Below, one piece after another: positions 36,501-48,718 of a DNA stretch of 64,000 nt. Where the stretch lies: assembly GCA_907164885.2 (NCBI GenBank), contig OU015493.1, forward strand, positions 64,487,477 to 64,551,476, in the 5' to 3' direction. The stretch is from Dolomedes plantarius. Taxonomy: Eukaryota; Arthropoda; Arachnida; Araneae; Dolomedidae. The position numbers and the translations under genes are program-made. Numbering within the stretch: the stretch's first letter is position 1; each line of letters opens with the position of its first letter. The notes under the pieces were generated by a model. The model was not told the origin of the DNA, did not search any database, and saw only the letters and a program-made list of their open reading frames with translations.

Positions 36501-38569
36501 TGGTATAAAATTACCAAAGAGGATCTAAGTATTTATGAGTCATCCGATGAGCTGCCATTAAACATCACCTACCAGCACTGTATAAGTATATTTGATCCTG
36601 AAGGATAATAATGCGTTGTAAATAACATCTACCTTTTTAAAATACTATAATATGCATTCATTTGCACAAAACCTTCAAACTGAAGCTCTCTTTAGATTAT
36701 AAAAACTCATTCTTATAACCTGTTGCAGATGCGGGAGTCATACTCATGACCTATATTGTTTACTTATTAAGTTGTGTAGAATAAGACGTTAGCAATCAGC
36801 TCTTCGATAGCATTGCAGTATAAGGTTTAAAGAATATCTTGATGAGATGGAAGATTTCAATGAAAAGTAGAATGATGAAACACCATTGATGAAAATCAAT
36901 GAAAATTAACCGTCGCTTACACAGAAAAACCTTTTTTTAACAGTATGACAGGTTCTGTGTTGTAAAGTAAACTTATAGGAGGTTATTGTTGTGGAAAGTG
37001 TGTATTTTCATAGAGATAATTTGTTCTTGCTCCACTGAATACGTCTAGTATTGCTTCAGATTTTTTTAAACATCATTGCTTCAGATTTTTTTAACGCATC
37101 ATACGTTCATTTTCACAACTAAATGTTTACTACGTAAAATGTCAATTATAAATATAATAAAAAGGATGAACATATTATCCTATTTATTTACATTTATTAC
37201 AAAATTCGGGTAATTTAATTAATATTTTTTCAAAAGCTTCTTTTGAAGGGGTTTTTCGTTGTATTAAATCGTTATAGAAAACTAGATAACTCAATATCCG
37301 AATCAGATTTTCTAGAAAATTTTGCTATTTTTATTAATTCCTCAGTTTTAGTCAATTATCCCGATTTTTTTAAAACTACCTGAATGGTCGCTGATTAAGG
37401 TGCCTGTTAATATATCACGGAATATCTTGCTCACGTCTAATTATTCGATCACGTTCTTTTCTCTCTTAATATCACTTCAGATTTCCATCTCCTCTATTCT
37501 ATTTTTTCCCATGTTTATCTTCCACTCACGCTTTATTTCTTTCATTTTCAGGTGTTTCCCGTAGAACGGGTATGAGAGCACTTTACTCCCTCATCCCTCT
37601 GACAGACAAACCCCTTTCGAATCCCCATTTCCGTTTGAACCCCGTGAAATTCTTCTGGAAAATTCTGCCTTTTTTTCCCTTTTCATTAAAAAGATCATAA
37701 AGTTGGTATTTATGAATTTTCCGTAGAGACAATCATGTGTTATTCTTCCCGCCCTGGTAAAGAAGCTGTGTGTTTCTATTTATTGTTATAGAGTTTTCAC
37801 TGCGTTATTGATGCTTCGTTTTAAATTAAAGGGGTTTCGTCTTCCCGTATAGTTTTTTGGAATATGCACATTTGCATTGCCAGTATCGGAGAAACAGTAA
37901 TATCTCATTTAATGTGTTCTCTCGGAAACCACTTTTGCTATTCAAAATTTGAAGTAAAGTTTTCATAGATTCCGATTCTAAAAATGAACATACATATTGC
38001 TCTAATATTCCATATAAATGGTGATCCAAGCCGGTACTTACCATCATTGAAGTATTATGCGACTCTTGATAGTCATGCTCGTAATCATCATTCTGTAAAA
38101 ATTCGAAGGAAAGCGCCATTAGTGCGTTAACAGTACATTAAAAGTAATTAAGTTCTTTAACAATACCAAATGTAATTTTTAACAATACCTAAAACAATGG
38201 AGGTTTACACGGTGCAAATATTTTTCCCGATTTTTTTTACCCAAAAAAATCTTGAAAAACTTTTCAATTAAACGTTGCAAAATGTTTTTACTTTTTTAAA
38301 CTGATAACAGATGGCAGCACTAGCAATTTTTCTGATCATTTAGCTTGAAAACATTGAATTCAAGTGAAATTAAGACTAGATTTAGGCGTTCGCACTGTGC
38401 GAACGGCGCCTCTGAATCTTTATAACTTTGTAATGTACAGGGGTTTTTATAAAATTTAACATCATTTCCCAATCTAATAGCTTTGCCAATACGCATTCCA
38501 ATGACCTAATATTTTAAAATCCTATCTGGAATAACATCAAATTCATATTTCGATATTTTACACAACATT
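33561..38569. other. 5 kb of unassigned AT-rich DNA
   Basis: A short ATGCCATAAAATGTA repeat lies at 36210-36280, and ATTGCTTCAGATTTTTTTAA is duplicated at about 37052 and 37074. Open frames of 60-97 codons show no family signature. I cannot exclude small exons here. Confidence 0.4.
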
Positions 38570-38600
38570 CTTTTATTTATTTATTTATTTATTTATTTAT
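38570..38600. repeat. (TTTA)n microsatellite
   Basis: About eight TTTA units. Confidence 0.9.
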
Positions 38601-38635
38601 GCCCGCTACATTTACCACACCTGGCGCCTTGTATT

Positions 38636-39000
38636 TTTTTCCTCTGAGGTTATGTTAAAGACCTGGTTTATGTACCCCCCTTCAAATGTAGAGGAACTCA
38701 AGAAGAGAATCAGTGCCGCTTTGGTAACTGTTTCCAATGGCATGCTACAGCGAGTTTGGCAGGAAATGGAATACCGACTGGACATGTCAAAGGCGGCACA
38801 CATATTGAACTCTTTTTGATTAAAATTAGCCAATGTAAAATTGTTCATGGAATCCACATGCATTTGTATTTCTTATTCATATTTTGGTTAATAAATATTT
38901 AATTACTCAACAATAAGCCTCTTTGGTTTTATAAAATTAGCCAATGTAGTTGCTGAGATATTTATGTCTCAAATTATGACTAATTTTCTGAAACATCCTG
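38636..39000 (+). pseudogene. mariner-type transposase C-terminal fragment and right end
   Basis: The plus strand reads GYVKDLVYVP, then after a frameshift VEELKKRISAALVTV and RVWQEMEYRLD, the usual last 60 residues of this mariner-related transposase group. The right terminus, inward from 39000, is CAGGATGTTTCAG. The 5' part and catalytic core are missing. It is the better-preserved relative of the remnant at 7370-7710. Confidence 0.75.
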
Positions 39001-40196
39001 TTCCGAAAAACCCGGTAGAGGGAGCTCATGACTGCTAGAAGGCGGAGCTAGCGATTGCCGTGACAACCGCAACGTTATATTCGGTCGAGTGGTAGCAGAA
39101 AAAGTAAAATAACCGCAAAGTAACATTCTCCTGTATGGCAACAGAGAAAAAAGAAACAGTCAATTTTTAGATGTAAAAGAGAATAAAGTCGCCTTCATAT
39201 AGTGCATATGGCTATGTTTTGTTTGATGCATGCTTCTCTCGCCATATGGATTGAAGATTTTTGGAAGTAGGGATAAGTACCCCCTACATTATTCGTATTC
39301 ATATCTCTTTTATTCGGTTTTCATATACCCATAGATCGCTCCAATATTCGTATTCAAAATTCTATTCGTAGCGTAGCCATTTCTGCGACATGTTTTTGAT
39401 TCTATTCGTAGAGTCGCCATTTCTACGACACACCCTGTACATTAACTCATTCCTAACAAGACAGTTACATCTCCCAATGTTTACGAAAATCAAAGATTGA
39501 CAAACGTGGCAATACATACATAACTCGATTAGAACCTATGCAACAAAAATTAACTTCATTTACAATTGAAAATTATGACGTTAACCAGTCGTTAGATCTG
39601 AATCCCTAAATCTCACCAAACTTTATTCCTCGAGAACGACACGACCTGAATCCGGAAATAGGAACTGCATCTTTGACCAATTGAGGCCTTGGTAACATCG
39701 GCGGTGGATAAAGTGCAGTTCGCGCTTGGCTGTTCTTTGATATTTATATAGATTTCTGCTGACACTGCTGCTTAAGTACTACACAATAATATAAACTTCA
39801 AACCAAGATAAGTATTTTGGTGCTTCCAAGATTTCAGAGGTGAGACGTTTAACTCTAACTACATTGTTCCCAAAATCTAATTGATTTTTCATTCCTTTAA
39901 TTTTTAAAAAAATTTAAAATGATAAACTGATATTTTTGAAATATTTATAATTAATTATTACTATTTATTATTATAATTAATACTAATCAACTATTATTAT
40001 TTATTACACAAATTGTTTATAAATTTTATATAATTTATTTATTAAATGATAAATTATTAAAAACTTAAATATTATTAACTATAAAAATTTAGGATTATTT
40101 TATCAATCAATGGTAATTTATTAGCAATAATATATTAATGGTTAAGAAAGCTTTATTGAGTTAATTATATTAAATGTTAAATTTTTTAATTATTCG
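39001..40196. other. unassigned DNA with a small duplication
   Basis: TTCTATTCGTAG then GCCATTTCT recurs at about 39360 and 39403. The sequence CACACCCTGTA near 39434 resembles a mariner-type end without a partner. Confidence 0.4.
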
Positions 40197-40242
40197 TTTT
40201 TGTTGTTGTTGCTTATGTCCCTGGAGTATTCCAGACCATATT
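40197..40242 (-). mobile_element. SINE family S3 tail fragment
   Basis: TTGTTGTTGTTGCTTATGTC followed by CCTGGAGTATTCCAGACCAT matches the 3' tail of the SINEs at 33197 and 54902. It is only about 45 bp. Confidence 0.65.
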
Positions 40243-40350
40243 CATTTTTGTAAATTATAGTATTAAATTTGTTATTTTGTACAAAAAATCGAAAAATAAT
40301 TATTTTGTAATTAATAATTTTAATGAGTGAAAATCATTCTTAAAAATCGA

Positions 40351-40352
<2 letters not shown>

Positions 40353-40388
<36 letters not shown>
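40353..40388. repeat. (AT)n microsatellite
   Basis: Uninterrupted AT dinucleotides. Confidence 0.9.
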
Positions 40389-40393
<5 letters not shown>

Positions 40394-41673
40394 GCATTTT
40401 TTTCTTTATATCCAGAACCTATAACTGAAAGTAGTTTTATGCAAATGAAATTAAATGCATTTAGAAATGAATAGAAGTAGAATATTACATTAGTCTCATG
40501 GTACTCGAAATCTTCTGGAACATTTGAGTTCTGAAAGAATAATAGACAGAATTAAATATACATAATTGAACGAAAGTGTTTTATAATAAAGTTTGGTTCT
40601 AAGATTAATCAGTCAGTGAAAAATAAGATTCTTCAGTCGTTTAGGCATTTGCATTTTATCGTGTTTTTAGTGTGTTTCGCTAATAGTTTTCAAAAATTAA
40701 TCTGCTATAGAGGTCTTCAAATCTTATCTCTGAGCGTTGGGACAATGGCGACCGTCTGACTGAATTTCTGAAGCCCGCTATACTAGTTTTAAATATAAGT
40801 TAGTTTTAAGGAAAATTAAAAATTTCTAAGAAAGGCTAATGGCTAACAATGGTCAATGATTGAAACGTTGAGGAAAGAACGACCACCAGCTGCAGAGAGA
40901 GAGGGAAGAGTTGAAAAAAAATCAGTGCATGCTTTTCATATCAAAAAATCATATGTGACACTTATGTATGAGAAGTTCATAGTCTGTTACTCTAAAGTTT
41001 CGGTACCCTTCCCAGAAAAAAGATTACATGTAAAGTGTCCGTAAACCATTTACCATTTAAGGTGTTTTTTCTTCCCTCTAGGAGGGAGAATGGGTAAACA
41101 GAATCTCAAGCTAGAATTAATTCTAAATATGAAGAATATTTACACAGAATATACAATAAAAGAAAAGTTTCCTTGAAAAAATATTTTGGGAACTTTAGTC
41201 AAATACAAATGGTGTCAAGTTGCTCATTAAGGCTGCAATGATACACAACAATGTTATAAAGTTAGTGTTTATTGACAGTAAATTTTACATGATATTTTTG
41301 AATACCAGCTCAGTATTTTTCTCGTTTAATGAAGTATAGGGTATAGTGCTACTCAACTAATTCATTCTATTTCCCGTATGTCTAGCAAAAACAAAAGAAT
41401 CTATTAATTTAGCCCTCAGTCCTGAAAAATTGAAGACCCCTAATCAACAAAATTAAATGAAAACATAAACCCTTTCGCTGAAATAGCATCCAATGCAATT
41501 CTGCTCTTGGCTGAGAGTATTAAACATAGGCGTCATATGCTCTGTTTTCTCTGCCTTTTTTAGCCCCACCTGGTGAAGGAATTCCTTACTACTGGACAAA
41601 GTAACTGAACTCGAGCAATTATATAATAAAGCAAGATCTCTCAACGCATGCCTTATTAGATGCCTGCAGAAGC
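40389..41673. other. unassigned DNA
   Basis: No gene or repeat family recognised. Confidence 0.4.
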
Positions 41674-41681
41674 TGCTATAG

Positions 41682-42484
41682 CAAGGGTTTCCAACCTGTG
41701 GGTCGAAGGGTGTTGCGAGTGTTTTGTAGGGGGTCGCCACGGCTGTTTTCAATTAAAATAACCTTTCAGTGATTATCAATTGAAAATTTTTCTCAATGTT
41801 TATTTACCATGAAACTGTAAGGCAGTGATTTTTTGTTTAAAGAAACAAAGTGCCATTCAAAGCGCAAACCCAGTTCGTTAGAAATGTACTGCCTTTATTT
41901 AGTGATTAATGAAATTCGATGTTACTTCTACGTATAGTACACACATTCTAAACGTCAGTTTGTCTTTCATGAACCTGAGCTGTCACTTTTGACCGTAATT
42001 CTGTAGGGAAAATTACTATTGTTGTTTCCCCAAAGGAATAAAGCGATTTTATTTAGGTAATAGTTATTCTATTTTCATTCTTATATAATTCTAAAAAAAC
42101 TAATGCATTATTCATAATTTAATTCCAACTACATGTTTAATTTAACAAAAAAGAAATTTCTAAGAAAATTCAAGAAATGGGTTTAGGTGCATTATTTTTG
42201 AGATTCTGTTCTGTTCTGTTCTGTTCTGTTCTTGCTTTTACACACCTTTTATTGAGGTCGAACGTTTCTTAAAGCTCTTCATTTCTTGAATTTTCTTAGA
42301 AAGTTCTTTTTTGTTAAATTAAACATGTAGTTGGAATTAAATTATGAATAATGCATTAGTTTTTTTCTTTAACTCTTAAAAGGTTTTTTAAATGAAAATA
42401 TGCAAGTTGGGAACGGGGGAGGGGTACGAGTTGCATGAAAACAATTGAAGGGGGTCGCGACTCGAAAAAGGTTAGGAAACACTG
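41682..42484. mobile_element. hAT-like non-autonomous element with long internal inverted repeat
   Basis: The left end CAAGGGTTTCCAACCTGTGG and, inward from the right, CAGTGTTTCCTAACCTTTTT are typical hAT (Charlie/Buster-like) ends. The left 8-bp flank TGCTATAG does not match its own right flank TCTTAGAA well (4 of 8). It matches the far flank of the next element (see 42493-42998). No coding. Confidence 0.7.
42093..42366. repeat. 87-bp inverted repeat with 100-base loop
   Basis: 42093-42179 and 42280-42366 are complementary at 86 of 87 positions; one mismatch is in the AAATTTC stretch. The loop (42180-42279) holds (TTCTG)n at 42203-42233. A transcript would fold into a long hairpin. Confidence 0.93.
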
Positions 42485-42492
42485 TCTTAGAA

Positions 42493-42998
42493 CAATGGTT
42501 CTCAACCTGTGGTACACGTAACCCTTGGTATACGTGCTGGTCATGGGTAAGTGGAAAATTATTTAGTAATGGAAGAAAAATCAGCTTCTTGTGATAAAAT
42601 ATCATCATAAAAAGTATTCCGAATTTCTTTTTCTAGAATTATCACGAAACTCCAACCGAGACCTTCTATAACCGTAGAAAGATAAATTTTAAACATCTCC
42701 GCAGAGTTTCTAAGTTGATTCTACGTTACTCCCCAACCGATCTCCAAACTGCACGAAAAACGTATTGATTCGCCAATTTCAATGGTCTTTTTCAATGGTT
42801 TCTTTTTAATTTCTCAAAATTTTGTTCAGTTATTTTTCTCTTATATAACTTTAATTAACATTTTTAAACATACTCTTATTTTCATAATGTCTATGTCTTC
42901 AGAAATTTGGAGCAGCCCCCCCCCCTGGCCCAGGGGTACAATCAATGAAAAAATTGTACCAAAAAGGTACAAGGCTAGAAAAGGTTTGGGAAATGCTG
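42493..42998. mobile_element. second hAT-like element, abutting the first
   Basis: It starts CAATGGTTCTCAACCTGTGG eight bases after the first ends and finishes, inward from 42998, CAGCATTTCCCAAACCTTTT. Its right flank TCCTATAG agrees with TGCTATAG at 41674-41681 in 7 of 8 bases. Non-coding. Confidence 0.65.
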
Positions 42999-43744
42999 TC
43001 CTATAGGGATATCGCATTTATGGACTTACCGTATTTTTCGAACCATAAGACGCACATTTTTACATGAAAAAAGAACGACTTAAAATTGAGGGGCTTCTTA
43101 GGGTCCGAAGGTAACATTAAAATAAAATGAATATTTTATTACATATTATAAATATTTTATTATGACGATATTAAATTAATATATTATATCGTAGGTCCTA
43201 AGGCAAAATAACGAATGGGCAAATTCCTAATTTTAAGAAAACGAGGTTTGAAATTTCTTTTGGTTTACAAAAATCAGGTTGCATACTTGCTTAATCAAAC
43301 CCACGACCATCTTTGCTCATCAATGATGTTGTTTCATGGCATTATAAGTGAAACAGAATAATTGTGTATGGCACATTCGAGATTTGGTATTGTAAATTTA
43401 AAAAGAAATCACATTTCCGGTTTCTTTTATTTACAAAAATGACCTATAGAGGTTTATTTTTCACATTCGTGGTTTTGTCATACGAAACTTATCACAAAAC
43501 TAAATTCCCCCATGCACATAAGTGAAAGTTGATTTTTTTTCTTACATTCGTAGCTTTGCCTTAGAACCGTCGATATAATATAATATATATATATATATAT
43601 ATATTATAAATATATATGTATATATATATTTTATCTTCATTAAGTTGTTTTTTTTCCAATGGCAAGAATTACAGAACAACAGATATCAAAAATACAAAAA
43701 TAAAAATTAAGATAGAAAAATGACATCAGTTTATCCATCAACTT

Positions 43745-44112
43745 ATGAATGGCAATCCAATAGCCCTCTATCCAATAGCCCTAACTCTGGCTATCCAATA
43801 GCGCTCCCATAAAGAAACGGGAGATAGAGCAGGACAAAAAGCAAGGTGAGGCATGTCCCTTTCTTCCTGGTTATCACACAGGAGACAAAGAGGGTCGGAA
43901 GCCAAGTTAATTCTGTGGAGGTGCTTGCGGAGGCAATTATGGCCAGGAAAAAAACCGAAGCATTACCATAGATTTTCCTCTAGGCCCCTCAGGAATATCA
44001 TGGACATACCAGGACTTGTGACCGCTTCTAGTGGCAACAACTTGTGAGAAGGAACACCTGAGGGTCTTTTTTACTATCGTCTTGATGGAATGGTAGGCAA
44101 AATCCTGGTTGT
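43745..44112 (-). pseudogene. LINE ORF2 C-terminal fragment
   Basis: The minus strand reads IKTIVKKTLRCSF, IPEGPRGKSMVMLRF, then GHNCLRKHLHRINLASDPLC, LCDNQE, HLAFCPALSPVSLWERYW. The Cys/His pattern and RYW ending are the usual Jockey-type ORF2 tail, with small frameshifts. It continues, after the repeat at 44118-44640, from the RNase H part at 44640-44845. Confidence 0.8.
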
Positions 44113-44117
44113 TTAGC

Positions 44118-44640
44118 CAAATAGCTTTTTATCAAACGTATAAGAAAAAAGGGACACATCGTCTTTATAATTTCATTTAACAAACAACTGAAGTAATTCT
44201 TCCAAAAATTTGAAAAATTCACCCCTTTCTACACTATATAAAGAAATATTATTTTCCTTCATATTCAAGAAAAAAAGCATTTCATTTATAAAGTAGTGTA
44301 AATGAGGACTGATTTGAGTCCTTTGAGTGATACAATTTTATTACGTAGTACTGAAGAAGTGAGCTTTGCTGTACATCTGTACTTTTAAGTGTATTTATCT
44401 TGGAATGGTATGTTCAGTGATTAGCGATGTGTAGAAGAACTTATCTGAAATTTTTCACATGGTATCCCTAAAATTTAGTACAGAATTCCTTTGCTCTATT
44501 TTCATTGATGAACCTGTCTTCGAAAGTTGGGTTTAAAGTAAAAATTCTTTAAAATATTTTCCCTGCTGTAAAAATCCCCAAAAAATGCTTTTTTTCCTTT
44601 CAAAGTTGCTAAAAATTTTAGGAAAACAGAAGCCCCCTTT
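44118..44640. repeat. dispersed 0.5-kb repeat D, copy 1
   Basis: About 510 bp nearly identical (a few percent divergence) to 48208-48718 in the same orientation. It interrupts the LINE fragment between RNase H and the Cys/His tail. The end motif CTAAAAATTTTAGG is palindromic. No coding. Confidence 0.85.
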
Positions 44641-44845
44641 TTAGCTAGGAAGTCAGAAACCTCGTTCCCCTCGATTCCGCAGTGGGACAGAATCCGCTAC
44701 AAGACAACTGTTTTATTATGATCCGACAACCGTTATAGAAGGTTAACCCAGTCATCAATATCTTTCGATCAAGGGAAACATGAGGAGTCATTAGCCTGAA
44801 GAGCTGCTCTCGAATCTGAGAGAAGCATCTTTATTAAGTATGAAA
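44640..44845 (-). pseudogene. LINE ORF2 RNase H fragment
   Basis: The minus-strand frame gives LLSDSRAALQAND (catalytic Asp), an in-frame stop, then SHCGIEGNEVSDFLAKKGAS (final RNase H blocks). It belongs with 43745-44112. Confidence 0.8.
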
Positions 44846-44961
44846 TTGAAAATATCTTTCTATATCTAACAAAATATGAAGTATTCTTTTCTAAAACTCC
44901 TTCCATAAATTTGAGGGGCATCTTATGGTCCGATGCGTCTTATGGTCCGAAAAATACGGTA

Positions 44962-46422
44962 CCTGATAAGGAGGGAATTACCTCACTAGCAGATGAGAGG
45001 CACGGAATGATCAGGACGCTATTTCAAGCCTTTCAAAAAAAAATTTTTGTGTTATTCCCGGAAGTTATAATAATTAATGTGAATTTATACAAAACACCAA
45101 AAACATTTAGAAATAAATAGATTTTTACTTGTGTCAGTTCATATTCGATATCTTCTTCAACATTTGGTTCCTAGAGAAGAAAAAAAAATTAACAATGTTT
45201 CTCTCACTTTACTTGTAAAAGATAAATACTTCTCATTCATACTTTCAGATAGCGTTTTTCGCTGTGTCAGTATCGAATTCCTCTGTAAAGGTTTGTCGCT
45301 CAGTAAATATTTATAAACTTTTAATACTAGATACCCCTGAGGCACAAGCTAGGATGCGATGGGAATACAACGAAGTTTACATTATACCTGTATATAAATA
45401 TTAATTTGCAATGCAAATGCGCTCATATTTAAAATAATACTGAAGTAGGAAAATGCTATAATGAAGTCAAAATCAAATTTCTTTACAACAGTTTCAGCTT
45501 ACAAAAAGGAGTCATAGAATAATCAGAAATACGAGTATCAGAAAACTTTTAGAAAAATGAGCATCAATTGATATTGCCCAATGGTGTAGAGGGAATTTCG
45601 GATATAATACTTTTTAACAAAATAATTATTGTTACAGCTAATTTTCAATAATAAAAAGTTGTAAGACTTACATCCACGAGTTCTACAGCTCTGCATAAAC
45701 AATCAGCTACCTGTAAATAGAATTTGAAATATTAATTTTTACACGTTTTCATAAAATAATATTTACATTCGTAGATAAAATATCACAAACTTAAAACTAT
45801 TCTCAAAATATATTAATTCTTTCATAATATCCCACATACGTCATCTGTTGACTACGAATAAAATGTTAAAAAATGTCTTTTCCGAATCAAAATTTCTAAA
45901 CTAACAAAACTGATCGAAACTATTGCGAAATACCTTAATGCGTTCATGAAATTATCCCCTAAGAGGACTATAATTGGCTTGTAGCTCTTATATTTAGTCA
46001 CTGTAGCGAAGCCGTTTGATTTGCTCTTCCATGCGCCAAAAATGATGTCTCTGAATACATATTCAATCACATTTGAATTTCCTTTTTGAAACGTGAACTG
46101 TTAATTGAATGCATATTAATGTACTTGGCGAAATATTCTGCCGATGAAAGTTATATCGGTTATAAGAGTATCGGTTGGCGCCGATTAGAAATTTCCAGCA
46201 CTATTTTCTAGAAATGAGTGGAAACGGTGGAATTTTTTGGAGGTTATCTATAATTTTTGGCCCAATATCCTGCCCTTCAAACTTATGCTCTGGATAAACT
46301 AAGTTAAAGATACTTAATCATGTCTTTTTTACCTGTTTTATTTCTATAATGATGACCGATCTGTAGTAACATTATTGGAGTTATAAAAGACTATTTTTGT
46401 ATCCCCGGCGTATTCTTTTCTA
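44962..46422. other. unassigned AT-rich DNA
   Basis: Small open frames only; no family signature. Confidence 0.4.
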
Positions 46423-46430
46423 CTCTAGGG

Positions 46431-47454
46431 CAGTGGACGCCAAACTTTAAAGACACTGAGCAACCGTACTGTTCGTAAATTTTACTGTGAGCTAGCTACC
46501 AAAAGAAACCAGGACAAAAGCAAATTTTTTCTTCTAAATCACACATTTATTTATTACCTATAAACATGCATTTCTAGTAAATATTGCATACAATTAAATA
46601 AAATTGTTTATAATGTAAAGAATTTATAGAGAATTATATTCACTTCTACCCTACCTTTGGATATGTATATCTTGAAGTGGTGCTCTAAATAATTTCATTC
46701 AAACACAGTTCTTACATAACAACAATGTTTATTTAAATATTTGCATATGTCAATTTACTTTTCAATATAAAGCATACGTACTACTAGTACGAGATATATA
46801 TAGGATTCATGCAAGCGAAATACAATTGAATGTATTCACTTGTATAACTACTCATTCAAGAAAAATACACTTTTCAATACTGACAGATACTTTGAAAGTC
46901 AACCAGTAGTGCTGCCACGTAAACTTTGGACCTAACAAGAACCCGCGTAGGTTTGAAACCACCTACCTATGCCTCCAGCGGCTGCTCGCAAAACTCAACT
47001 ATTATTAAAACAGACTCTAGCTACAGCTCAATACTTCGTTTCGCCAGCACTACTCCTCCTTTCCCTTCCTTCACTTCCTTTCGCTTCCTCTCCCTTCGTT
47101 TCTGTAATCTAGCTGCTTGGTATTTATACCCACCGCGTATGCCGCAATTAGCATATCTTAAGCGGCTTCTTTAACCTTATTCCCCTAAAAGTTCGATTAT
47201 TGTGAATCCAATCTTATGTAAACCTTACAAATTTAATAAGAATTGTAAAAACAGAATCTTTTTCATCTGACTAATTAAGTTTAATGAGAAGGATGGAACT
47301 CTTTTTTGTCATCAACAATTTTTTTTAATGTTAAGTGAGTAGGTCGTAGCTGCCATTGCAACTTCAGGTTAGCCAACCTGAGCGTGACCGCGATCTACCC
47401 AAAATTTCCCCGCGAGCTACTAGTCGCTCGCGATGGACTGCTTGGTGATCTATG
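46431..47454. mobile_element. hAT-like element holding a solo LTR
   Basis: Flanked by CTCTAGGG at 46423-46430 and 47455-47462. It begins CAGTGGACGCCAAACTTTAA. The right end, inward, is CATAGATCACCAAGCAGTCC, a weak match, followed by GTAGCTCGCGG that echoes GAGCTAGCTACC on the left. Without the LTR it is about 490 bp. Confidence 0.6.
46696..47229 (-). repeat. solo LTR (copy 2 of the LTR-like repeat)
   Basis: Flanked by AATTT at 46691-46695 and 47230-47234. On the minus strand it begins TGTAAGGTTTACATAAGATT and has TATAAATA near 47130. It aligns with 1-376. There is no internal coding region, so it is a solo LTR if the reading is right. The outer 3' end is not a clean CA. Confidence 0.6.
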
Positions 47455-47462
47455 CTCTAGGG

Positions 47463-47883
47463 CAGGGGTCCCCAACCTTTTTGTACCTAAGAGCACATTC
47501 TAGAATACCGGTTGGACGGCGGGCACCATTTAATTTTTCAAGGGGAATTTATAGCTGGACATGGTTAATAATACATACACATAATGTACAAAAAAACATT
47601 TAATTCCAAAAATGTAATTTAACATAAAAAAAATTATTGTTAATATTCTTGTGTAAAATAAATGATTACTAAATAATGCATACAACATCTTCAAAGTATA
47701 AAAATTCTTTATAAAAAACGTAATTTCTACTTTTCTGTGGTTAATCACTAAAAAATAGAAAAATTTTACATAGTATTTTATTGAAAACTGAAATATTTTT
47801 ATAGTGGTCGCACAGAGGCGGACCACGATAAGTAAAACGGTCTGCAGTAAAACGGTCGGCGGGCATAGGGTTGGGGACCCCTG
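47463..47883. mobile_element. short hAT-type MITE
   Basis: 421 bp with perfect 15-bp inverted ends CAGGGGTCCCCAACC. CTCTAGGG stands on both sides (47455-47462 and 47884-47891). Non-coding; the 123-codon minus frame across it is AT-rich noise. Confidence 0.88.
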
Positions 47884-47891
47884 CTCTAGGG

Positions 47892-48207
47892 GTTCATCCA
47901 TATCATTTAATCATAGAAGAATAAAGATGGGATCACATAAGATCATGTGAAGAACGTGTAATTAGGATCCCCACATGATGAACCTCTGATACACATAACG
48001 ATCCACTGAATGTCTATTTAACATTCAAGATATCAAACTTAAATATATTGATATGATTTATAAAGAAAGCTAACGAGGCTCTTGTTGTTAGCCTATCTCA
48101 TTGCTCTGAGCTCTTAAGTTTGGAAGGAATCTAAAAGGATCGTCATGGTCCATTGGTACAATCGATAACTGCGTCTGTCCAGAGATTAGTAAATCCCGTG
48201 CTCTATT
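47892..48207. other. unassigned; weak tRNA-like patch at 48136-48200
   Basis: ATGGTCCATTGGTACAATCG, TAACTGCGTCTG and TAAATCCCG resemble a decayed tRNA-Arg-like head, directly before repeat D copy 2. It might be a SINE head, but the B box is poor. Confidence 0.3.
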
Positions 48208-48718
48208 TCTTATCCAAATACCTTTTTATCAAACGTATGAAAAAAAGGACACATCATCTTTATAATTTCATTTAACAAACAACTGAAGTAATTCTTCAAA
48301 AATTTGAAAAATTCACCCCTTTCTACACTATATAAATAAATATTATTTTCCTTCATATTGAAGAAAAAAGGCATTTCATTTATAAAGTAGTGTAAATGAG
48401 GACTGATTTGAGTCCTTTGAGTGATACAATTTTATTACGTAGTACTGCAGAAGTGAGCTTTGCTGTACATCTGTACTTTTAAGTGTATTTATCTTGGAAT
48501 GGAATGTTCAGTGATTAGCGATGTTTAAAAGAACATATCTGAAATTTTTCTCATGGTATCCCTAAAATTTGGTACAGAATTCCTTTGCTCTATTTTCATT
48601 GATGAACCTGTCTTCGAAAGTTGGGTTTAAAGTAAAAATTCTTTAAAATATTTTCCTTGCTGTAAAAATCCCTAAAAAATGTTTCTTTTCCTTTCAAAGT
48701 TCCTAAAAATTTTAGGTA
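48208..48718. repeat. dispersed 0.5-kb repeat D, copy 2
   Basis: Matches 44118-44640 over its full length in the same orientation, with scattered single-base changes and small gaps. Confidence 0.85.

Larger units (their letters stand above)
43029..44959. mobile_element. TA-flanked DNA transposon with LINE and repeat insertions
   Basis: The ends CCGTATTTTTCGAACCATAA and, inward from 44959, CCGTATTTTTCGGACCATAA match at 25 of 26 bases, each next to TA. No transposase of its own is visible. The middle holds LINE fragments and a dispersed 0.5-kb repeat. An (AT)n run lies at 43578-43630. Confidence 0.75.

Noticed and set aside
47530..47901. 123-codon minus-strand gene
   Set aside because: It runs through a hAT MITE and its target repeat; composition is AT-rich noise.
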